Assembly: GCF_001428545.1 (NCBI RefSeq)
Contig: NZ_LMHZ01000011.1
Span: forward strand, 1-64,000
Direction: 5' to 3'
DNA length: 64,000 nt
Source of the DNA: Noviherbaspirillum sp. Root189
GTDB taxonomy: Bacteria > Pseudomonadota > Gammaproteobacteria > Burkholderiales > Burkholderiaceae_D
A program made the position numbers and the translations under genes. Within the stretch, counting starts at the first letter, position 1, and the number at the start of each line of letters is the position of its first letter. The notes below the pieces were generated by a model, which saw nothing but the letters and a program-made list of their open reading frames with translations, was not told the DNA's origin and searched no databases. Below, one piece after another: positions 36,283 through 42,497 of this stretch.

Positions 36283-36816
36283 ATGAACAAGCTTTTGATC
36301 GCGATTCTGGTCTCGGCACTCGGTACCGGTGTCGCTGTTGCACAAACTTCTTCGACCGGTGGCAGCTCCGGCTCATCGGGTAGCTCCGGCTCATCCGGGT
36401 CCAGCGCAACAGGCGCATCGGACGCTTCGGGCACATCGGGTTCCAGTTCTTCAGGCAAGAGCTCGACCAAGAAGAAATCGTCGGAGTCGAGTGGCAGCAG
36501 CAGTAGCCCTAGTTCCAGCAGCTCTGGTTCCTCGGGCTCCTCTGATACTTCCGGAACAAGCGGCTCGGGCTCGTCAGGGTCATCCGGTTCGTCCGGCATG
36601 AGCAGCGGCGGATCATCGGGTACATCCGGCTCTTCAGGCAGCTCAGGTTCTTCCGGTTCTTCGGGATCCTCTGGTCTAAGCGGCGGTTCATCCGGCTCCG
36701 CTTCTTCCGGTGGTTCCGGCTCTTCGGGTGGTTCAGGCACTTCTGGCTCTTCCGGTTCCTCCGGCATGAGCGGTGGCTCATCCGGTTCGGGCAGCTCCAG
36801 CGGCTCCAGCAAGTAA
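36283..36816 (+). CDS. Ser/Gly-rich low-complexity exported protein
   Basis: The 177-residue protein has a signal peptide (MNKLLIAILVSALGTGVAVA, cleavage near AVA-QT). Almost nothing but Ser, Gly and Thr follows, in SGSSGSSG-like repeats, with a short basic KSSTKKKSS island near residue 65. GGAGG precedes the ATG. Such proteins are often extracellular linkers or surface material; the function is unknown. The repeated codons open a long reverse-strand frame that is only a shadow. Confidence 0.8.
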   Translation: MNKLLIAILVSALGTGVAVAQTSSTGGSSGSSGSSGSSGSSATGASDASGTSGSSSSGKSSTKKKSSESSGSSSSPSSSSSGSSGSSDTSGTSGSGSSGSSGSSGMSSGGSSGTSGSSGSSGSSGSSGSSGLSGGSSGSASSGGSGSSGGSGTSGSSGSSGMSGGSSGSGSSSGSSK

Positions 36817-36962
36817 GCACCAGGAAATGCCTTCTCTGCCGGACAGTGCCAATACTGGCCGGCAGAGCCCTCGAACGCTATCCCGCTATGGCGGTATTTC
36901 AGGCTAAACAGTGTTCAGGTCTGCCCTGTAACACCAATATGGCTTGGGACCCGTATACGGCC

Positions 36963-37448
36963 TCAACGCATCGGCGAATACGCAGTGGGCGTCAGTATGC
37001 AATTCTCGATACGTTCAACAATGATCCGTTCCGCCTCTGTCTCCGCACGTTTTGCCAACCACTCCGGATCACTTGCAAAGGCGTTCCACTTTGTCTCCCG
37101 CTCCGCCAGACTTTCCCATTCCAGCATGTAAGTCAGCGTCTGGTTACTGGCGCCGATCAATGTTGTCCAAAACCCTAGCGGGCGAATGCCGTATTTCTTC
37201 CAGAAGCCTAATACCAATCCCAAGCTATAACGTGACAAATGAGATCGATGGATTTTTTTGACTGGCAAGGCGCAGGAGGAGTCAATAGCAAGCTATTGAC
37301 GACGAGTGCAACGCAGGCAGGCGAAAAAAGACGCGATCTCATGGTGCGTTATGGGTTGGGATTGGTATAAGGTAATCGTTTCGAAACGATTGTTCAGCGC
37401 GGGCAAACGGCCCGGTGCGCAGTGGTAAATCCTGAGTTCATGAATCAC
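36963..37448 (-). pseudogene. NIPSNAP-family gene interrupted by MITE copy B
   Basis: The gene starts at GTG 37448, with GGAG just before, and reads MIHELRIYHCAPGRLPALNN to FETIT, as in NIPSNAP/DUF1330-like ferredoxin-fold proteins. At 37371 it is broken by the fold-back element at 37211-37368. Beyond the element the frame resumes as LGFWKKYGIRPLGFWTTLIG to the end at 36963. Removing the element plus one copy of its TAA target duplication joins FETIT directly to LGFWKK in frame and restores a 108-residue protein. This strongly implies a recent insertion into a functional gene. Confidence 0.85.
37211..37368 (+). mobile_element. fold-back MITE-like element, copy B (inside NIPSNAP gene)
   Basis: This 158-base copy has TACCAATCCCAA and TTGGGATTGGTA ends. 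It folds on itself over most of its length: ATAACG, ATGAGATCG, a T6/A6 block and GTCAATAGC recur inverted in the two arms, with AA at the apex. It is flanked by TAA on both sides. It has no reading frame of its own, so it must be mobilised in trans. Confidence 0.88.
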
Positions 37449-37531
37449 GGTTTCTCCGAAATGACAAAGTGATTGAGATTAGAAGACATTCAGTACATAT
37501 TCCAAGCGCATCACGCATCGTCAACAGGTCA

Positions 37532-38455
37532 TCAACGCGTCATGCGCGCGGTCGCAACGCGAGCCGCGGCGAGGTCCCAGGCAGCTTGACCGACGGTCTT
37601 GAAGATTGGCAGCGCCGCAGTGCTTACGCTGCCGCCCGGCAGTACATCCGCCAGACTGCGTACACCGCTCCAGTCGACGCCGGCCTGCAGGAGGTCGCCA
37701 GCCTCATGCTTTGCCCCCTCCAGATCATCCACGACAACCGTACGGGCGTGCACCAGCTCCGGAGGAAACTCGGCCATGTTGGGTTTGAAGGCGCCCACGC
37801 CAATGGCGAGGGTATGCGGCGCGATATTGGCGGGAATGACCGGCACCGTCGACGTGGTCAGCGCGATCACCACGTCAAACGTGCCAAGCTGCTCCGGCGT
37901 CAGCTGTTCCAGTGTCACGGCGCGCGCTTCCATGCCGGCGTGGCTCTGATTCAGTCCGGCACAAAATTTTTCTGTGCTCTCGATGGAGCGGGCCGCGACA
38001 TGCAGTGAGGTAAGGCCGAAGTACTGATGCAGGGCTTCGGCATGCGCAGAAGACTGCACACCGGTTCCGATCAGGAGTGCCGACGCCGGTCGCTTTGGGA
38101 GAAGCGTCTGGATGCCAAGCAGCGTGACAGCCGCGGTCCTGCGTGCTGTCACTGTAGGACCGTCGAGCAAAGCGAGCCGACGGCCAGTTGCCGTATCAAA
38201 TACGATCACCTCGCCCTGGATGGCTGGCAAGCCATGCGACGCATTGCCGTTATGCACGGTAATCAGTTTGGTTACGCCGATATCGTCGGCTACAGCGGGC
38301 ATGCAGAGCAATACGCCACCTTCGACGGGGACGACCTGGCGCTCGGGTGCATGCAGGCTTCCCTCAGCGCGTTGCCGGGCCGCCAGAGCAATGGCGGGCA
38401 CCAGTTCTGTGTAAGGCAGGGCGTTGGCGGTGTCGGCGGCGTTAAAAATCTGCAT
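37532..38455 (-). CDS. ornithine cyclodeaminase-family imine reductase (LhpI-like)
   Basis: This 307-residue NAD(P)H-dependent enzyme belongs to the OCD/mu-crystallin family. It has the Rossmann motif ALLIGTGVQSSAHAEAL and the family-typical TVTARRTAAVTLLG and GAFKPNMAEFPPEL. The sequence looks closer to bifunctional pyrroline-2-carboxylate/piperideine-2-carboxylate reductases (LhpI) than to true ornithine cyclodeaminase; this call is by eye. Its divergent neighbour is a DapA-family enzyme, which fits an amino-acid or hydroxyproline-type catabolic locus. The start at 38455 follows AAGGA; the longer frame is not used. Confidence 0.82.
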   Translation of the reverse strand: MQIFNAADTANALPYTELVPAIALAARQRAEGSLHAPERQVVPVEGGVLLCMPAVADDIGVTKLITVHNGNASHGLPAIQGEVIVFDTATGRRLALLDGPTVTARRTAAVTLLGIQTLLPKRPASALLIGTGVQSSAHAEALHQYFGLTSLHVAARSIESTEKFCAGLNQSHAGMEARAVTLEQLTPEQLGTFDVVIALTTSTVPVIPANIAPHTLAIGVGAFKPNMAEFPPELVHARTVVVDDLEGAKHEAGDLLQAGVDWSGVRSLADVLPGGSVSTAALPIFKTVGQAAWDLAAARVATARMTR

Positions 38456-38523
38456 GGAAATCCTTGAATTACTAATGGTTATAAGCGGCGTGGGCAAACG
38501 GTCGATAAGTCACGGTTACGCGG

Positions 38524-38730
38524 TTAAGTGACGGCTGCCGATGCCACGCTCGAATATACCAGCCGACGTGAATTAACGTCGGCCGTTGAGGTTTGCTCCG
38601 CTGCGGCACCAGGCTTTACCTGTCTAAGCCAATTTGCAATCCGGCCTTGACCAGGCCCCAGGGAATTCAGATAATCGAAGCATTCGTATTCCGCATTCTC
38701 AGGCATTAACGTGCTTAATATGGTTGCCAT
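38524..38730 (-). CDS. possible small hypothetical protein
   Basis: This 68-residue frame begins MATILSTLMPENAEYECFDYL, with a plausible helical first half. The only purine-rich stretch (AAAAGGAA) abuts the ATG, which is too close for normal initiation; an internal ATG lacks a site. It is listed because the first half looks protein-like. It may be spurious. Confidence 0.3.
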   Translation of the reverse strand: MATILSTLMPENAEYECFDYLNSLGPGQGRIANWLRQVKPGAAAEQTSTADVNSRRLVYSSVASAAVT

Positions 38731-38834
38731 TTCCTTTTACTACGCAAACGCACAGGGCTTCATGTCCCAGGCCGCTGCATGTGTAACCGGCAATGGCAAA
38801 TCGAAGAAACAGTCGCTCACCTGACCGGGGCGCA

Positions 38835-38933
38835 CTGTCCTGTCAGGTGAGCTGACAGGACAGCACATGCGTTCTTCACCCTCTTTTCCTTGCATATGCC
38901 AGCCAGCAGCTCCTGACAGTGACCGGACGGTCA
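38835..38933. promoter_or_regulatory. inverted repeats before the DapA-family gene
   Basis: A perfect 12-bp inverted repeat (CTGTCCTGTCAG, 38835-38846; CTGACAGGACAG, 38852-38863) with a five-base spacer lies 89 bases before the DapA-like start. A second, 14-bp dyad TGACCGGACGGTCA spans 38920-38933. Both could be operators for a GntR- or LysR-type regulator in the divergent promoter region. The first could also fold in RNA. The rest of 38731-38951 shows nothing. Confidence 0.5.
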
Positions 38934-38951
38934 TTGCTTACAGGAGTCATC

Positions 38952-39842
38952 ATGAATGGATTTACAGGTATCTGGGTTGCGCTAGCGACGCCTTTCCAGG
39001 ATGGAGAAATCGACTTTGCTGCGCTTGCGCTGCTGGCGCGCAAGCTGTACGGCGAAGGAGCAACAGGGCTCGTCGTCTGCGGCTCCACGGGCGAAGCTTC
39101 CGCACTAAGTGACCACGAACAGCTCGCCGTGCTGGACAAGGTAATCGATGCCGTACCCGGGTGTCCGGTGATCATGGGGCTCGGCGGCAGTAGCCAGCGC
39201 GCTGTCATCGACCGACTGCGCGAGATACAGCAACGTCCGCTTGCCGGCGTGCTGATCCCGGCGCCATATTACGTCCGGCCTTCCCAGCACGGCATTGTTG
39301 CCTATTTCAACGCGATTGCCGATGCGTCGACAGTCCCTGTCATCCTCTACAACATCCCCTATCGTACCGGCGTCGCCATGGAGCTCGCCACCATACGCAG
39401 CATCGCCGAACACCCACATGTCGCCGCCATCAAGGATTGCGGCGGCGACTCCGCGCTGACCATGCAGTTGATCGCCGATCGGCGCCTTGCGGTATTGGCA
39501 GGAGAAGACAGCCAGATTTTCAGTACGCTATGCCTGGGAGGCGCCGGCGCCATCACCGCCGCCGCGCATATCCGCACCGACTTGTTCGTGAGGATGGCAA
39601 ATGCAGTTGCCGCATCCAGACTGGATGAAGCACGCCGCCTGCATTTTGCACTGCTGCCCTTGATCGATACCTTGTTTGCGGAGCCCAATCCGGGACCGCT
39701 GAAAGCCGCGCTTGCGCTGCTCGGACTGTCCAGCGACGAAGTGCGTGCACCCATATTGCAGGCCTCGGCGACATGCAGGAAGGAGATCGCCGGCCTACTC
39801 GCTCGGTTGCCTGCCTTTGATCATGAAGTATATAAATTGTGA
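38952..39842 (+). CDS. DapA/NAL-family lyase or synthase
   Basis: This 296-residue TIM-barrel aldolase belongs to the dihydrodipicolinate synthase family. The Schiff-base Lys161 (AAIKDCGGD), the catalytic Tyr133 (LYNIPYRTG) and the GSTGEAS loop sit at the same numbers as in E. coli DapA. It could be true DapA or a catabolic relative, such as a hydroxyproline-pathway or sugar-acid lyase. Its position beside an LhpI-like gene favours catabolism. The start at 38952 follows AGGAG. Confidence 0.85.
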   Translation: MNGFTGIWVALATPFQDGEIDFAALALLARKLYGEGATGLVVCGSTGEASALSDHEQLAVLDKVIDAVPGCPVIMGLGGSSQRAVIDRLREIQQRPLAGVLIPAPYYVRPSQHGIVAYFNAIADASTVPVILYNIPYRTGVAMELATIRSIAEHPHVAAIKDCGGDSALTMQLIADRRLAVLAGEDSQIFSTLCLGGAGAITAAAHIRTDLFVRMANAVAASRLDEARRLHFALLPLIDTLFAEPNPGPLKAALALLGLSSDEVRAPILQASATCRKEIAGLLARLPAFDHEVYKL

Positions 39843-39863
39843 CTTGATCCGACAGGATGTGTC

Positions 39864-40000
39864 ATACCAATCCCAAGCTATAAGGTGACAAATGAGATCG
39901 ATGGATTTTTTTGACTGGCAAGGCGCAGGAGGAGTCAATAGCGGGCTATTGACGACGAGTGCAACGCAGGCAGACGGAAAAAGACGCGATCTCATGGTGC
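39864..40000 (+). mobile_element. fold-back MITE-like element, copy C (right end missing)
   Basis: It begins ATACCAATCCCAAGC and follows the other copies closely up to CTCATGGTGC. It then changes abruptly into unrelated sequence, so the last ~20 bases including the right inverted end are lost. The left flank is TCA. The apex dinucleotide is GG. It lies between the convergent ends of the DapA-like and KtrA-like genes. Confidence 0.8.
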
Positions 40001-40091
40001 AACTTCCAAGTTCGACCCAAAGGCGTCTTTCATCCACTTTTTAGGCGCTGAAACGAGCCGGCATACCAGTAAATTTGCTGCAAAACCGGAC

Positions 40092-40790
40092 TTACTTTTT
40101 ATGCGTACCGGCTGCAAACGATTCAATTTTACGAGTCGAACCGGACACGATGAGTAAATCGGCCGGGAGAATACGCGTGTCTGGTGTCGCGTGTTGAAAA
40201 TCTTCATTCGCACGCTTTACACCGACCACCGTCACTCCGAATTTCTCTCTTACATGAGATTCTGACAACCTCAAATTGTGCGTGAGTGGCGGTGCATGAA
40301 TTTTTGCAATGGCAAAGCCGTCTTCAAACTCGATGAAATCCATTAGCCGGCCCGTGATGAGGTGTGCGACTCTGGCGCCCATGTCGGCCTCGGGATATAC
40401 GACATGATGGGCGCCGATGCGCTGGGCGATCTGGCCGTGTTCCGGGGTCATGGCCTTGACCCAGATGTCTTTGATCCCCAATTCAGTGAGCACCATGAGT
40501 GTCATGAGGCTTGACGCAAGGTCCGATCCTATTCCGACAATCGCATGCGCAAAGTCAGCAACGCCAAGTTGCAGCATGACGGCCTCGTTGGTCGAATCCG
40601 CCTGAACCGCGTGCGTCAACCTGTCCGCCCATACTTGTACGAGGTCCGGGTTTCTGTCGATTCCCATCACGTCATGACCCAGCCGCATGAGCGACTGTGA
40701 AACAGACCCGCCGAAGCGGCCCAACCCGATGACTACGACACTGTCACCTTTAGAAAAAGCGAACTGCTCCGTAAAAATTCTACCCAACAA
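40092..40790 (-). CDS. KtrA/TrkA-type potassium channel regulatory subunit
   Basis: The 232-residue cytosolic protein has an N-terminal RCK/Rossmann domain (VVVIGLGRFGGSVSQSL, residues 18-34) that binds nucleotides and a C-terminal TrkA_C-like domain. It gates the adjacent KtrB channel. The start is placed at TTG 40790: GAGGAG lies seven bases upstream, and this gives a four-base-class overlap with the end of ktrB; longer frames lack support. Single-RCK length (not the double TrkA) supports the Ktr type. Confidence 0.88.
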   Translation of the reverse strand: MLGRIFTEQFAFSKGDSVVVIGLGRFGGSVSQSLMRLGHDVMGIDRNPDLVQVWADRLTHAVQADSTNEAVMLQLGVADFAHAIVGIGSDLASSLMTLMVLTELGIKDIWVKAMTPEHGQIAQRIGAHHVVYPEADMGARVAHLITGRLMDFIEFEDGFAIAKIHAPPLTHNLRLSESHVREKFGVTVVGVKRANEDFQHATPDTRILPADLLIVSGSTRKIESFAAGTHKK

Positions 40791-42108
40791 TTGGATGCTC
40801 CTCAGGATAGCGATAGGGCATGCGCCGCTCGGCCAGGACCAGCGACGTTGCAAGTGTGATTGTTCCTACTCTGCCCAGATACATGAGTAGGGTCAGCATA
40901 AGCTGGCCGAGCGGCGGCAAGTCAGCAGTGATGCCGGTTGACAATCCAACTGTGCCGAATGCAGAGATGACCTCGAAGATGATTCGGTCTGTAGTGAAAT
41001 CGGAAATGCGCAACAGGACCATCGTGCCAAGTACAACCATCGCGCTGCCAAGCACAAGGACGGTGATGGCTTGCCGATGAGCCGAGGCGCCGACGCGACG
41101 GCCAAACGCTTCGCTGTCCGGGCGCCCCCGGATCTCCGCGACGACCAGCAATACAAGGATGACGGCTGTTCCAACCTTGACTCCTCCGGCCGTTCCGGCG
41201 CTTCCGCCGCCAATGAACATGAGAAGGTAATGCGCGGCCCAGGATTCTCGCGTCAGTGCTCCTATATCCAGGGCGTTGAAACCTGCCGTTCTTGCCGACA
41301 CCGACGCGAATGCCGCGTTGAGCAATTTTCCGGGCAAAGCCATAGCACCCAAGGTCTTTGGATTGTCCCATTCGAATGCCAGTACCGCAATGAAACCCAC
41401 CAGCAACAATACCCCCGTTCCGACAAGGGTAAGTTTGGTGTGCAGCGACCAATGGCGTGGGTCCCGGAATCGTACTCGCAGATCTTGCAAGACGGGGAAG
41501 CCGATTCCGCCGATGAAAATCGCCAGCATCACAGGCGTCAGGATCAGTGCATCGGCTGCATACCGGACCAAACCGTCCGGGTGGATAGAGAAACCAGCGT
41601 TATTGAACGCGGAAACGGCATGGAAAAGTCCGCTCCACGCCGACTCTCCCCACGTAAGACCGTACCCCATGCGAAACCTAAGCATCAGCAGGGCTGCGAT
41701 AATGAATTCGCAGGCGAACGTTACAACAAGCACTAGCCTGGTAATACTCGCAATGTCGCCCAAGGCCAATGAATGGGTCTCGGCCTGCGCAACCAGCTTG
41801 GTTCGAAGCCTCGGCGAGCGGTTTACCATCAACCCGAGCAACGTCGCGGCCGTCATCATGCCAAACCCGCCAACCTGAAACAGGGCCAGGATGACAATCT
41901 GCCCAAACGTCGACCAATACGTGCCGGTGTCCACCACGGACAAGCCGGTGACGCACACGGCCGAGACGGAGGTGAAGAATGCGGTCAGCCACGGCACCGC
42001 TGTTCCTTCTGCCCGAGATACTGGAAGCATTAGAAGCAGGGTTCCGAGCGCAATTGCCACTAGAAAGCTCAGTGCCACTGCGCGGGCCGGATGAACTACC
42101 GGTCTCAT
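40780..42108 (-). CDS. KtrB/TrkH-type potassium uptake channel
   Basis: This 442-residue membrane protein has about ten helices and four pore repeats. Selectivity-filter-like segments include SVSAVCVTGLSVVDTG, VSAFNNAGFS and ASVSARTAGFN, followed by SAFGTVGLSTGIT near the end, the four P-loops of the Trk/Ktr/HKT superfamily. It imports potassium together with KtrA, encoded directly downstream in overlap. The promoter is probably in 42109-42172, next to a fold-back element. Confidence 0.92.
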   Translation of the reverse strand: MRPVVHPARAVALSFLVAIALGTLLLMLPVSRAEGTAVPWLTAFFTSVSAVCVTGLSVVDTGTYWSTFGQIVILALFQVGGFGMMTAATLLGLMVNRSPRLRTKLVAQAETHSLALGDIASITRLVLVVTFACEFIIAALLMLRFRMGYGLTWGESAWSGLFHAVSAFNNAGFSIHPDGLVRYAADALILTPVMLAIFIGGIGFPVLQDLRVRFRDPRHWSLHTKLTLVGTGVLLLVGFIAVLAFEWDNPKTLGAMALPGKLLNAAFASVSARTAGFNALDIGALTRESWAAHYLLMFIGGGSAGTAGGVKVGTAVILVLLVVAEIRGRPDSEAFGRRVGASAHRQAITVLVLGSAMVVLGTMVLLRISDFTTDRIIFEVISAFGTVGLSTGITADLPPLGQLMLTLLMYLGRVGTITLATSLVLAERRMPYRYPEEHPIVG

Positions 42109-42172
42109 CTGGAGGAAATCTCTTTCACTTGGAAAAATAAGTGTTCGGAAGGAATCAAACGCGCATCGGGTT

Positions 42173-42330
42173 ATACCAATCCCAAGCTGTAACGTGACAA
42201 ATGAGATCGATGGATTTTTTTGACTGGCAAGACGCAGGAGGAGTCAATAGCGAGCTATTGACGACGAGTGCAACGCAGGCAGACGGAAAAAGACGCGATC
42301 TCATGGTGCGTTATAGGGTGGGATTGGTAT
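42173..42330 (+). mobile_element. fold-back MITE-like element, copy D
   Basis: This full-length 158-base copy has TACCAATCCCAA and GTGGGATTGGTA ends (one base changed on the right). TTA flanks both sides as a 3-bp target duplication. The apex is GTCAATAGC-GA-GCTATTGAC. It lies in the 389-base gap between ktrB and treY; the remaining sequence of that gap (42331-42497) shows no gene or recognised motif. Confidence 0.87.
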
Positions 42331-42497
42331 TATTGACGCGACAAAGTGAAAGCGGTTTATGGAATGGAATTGTAACCGGCAACAAGGGAGATTGCTTACG
42401 TAACAACTGCTGTAGCCTCAGGACGCGATGAAATTGGACAAAGGTTAGCAGATCGGGTCTGATTTACTACGCATTAAGACAACTACGCTAACGCATA

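Noticed and set aside
36123-36812. Minus-strand Glu/Pro-rich frame opposite the Ser/Gly-rich gene
   Set aside because: It is a by-product of the TCC/GGC repeats; the plus-strand frame has a signal peptide and ribosome site, this one has neither.
36834-36867. 9-bp hairpin after the Ser/Gly-rich gene
   Set aside because: It lacks a T-tract; it could stabilise the mRNA end, but I cannot support a terminator call.
42201-42431. Short plus-strand frame over MITE copy D
   Set aside because: It begins inside the repeat and reads through the inverted end; the other copies do not keep it open.
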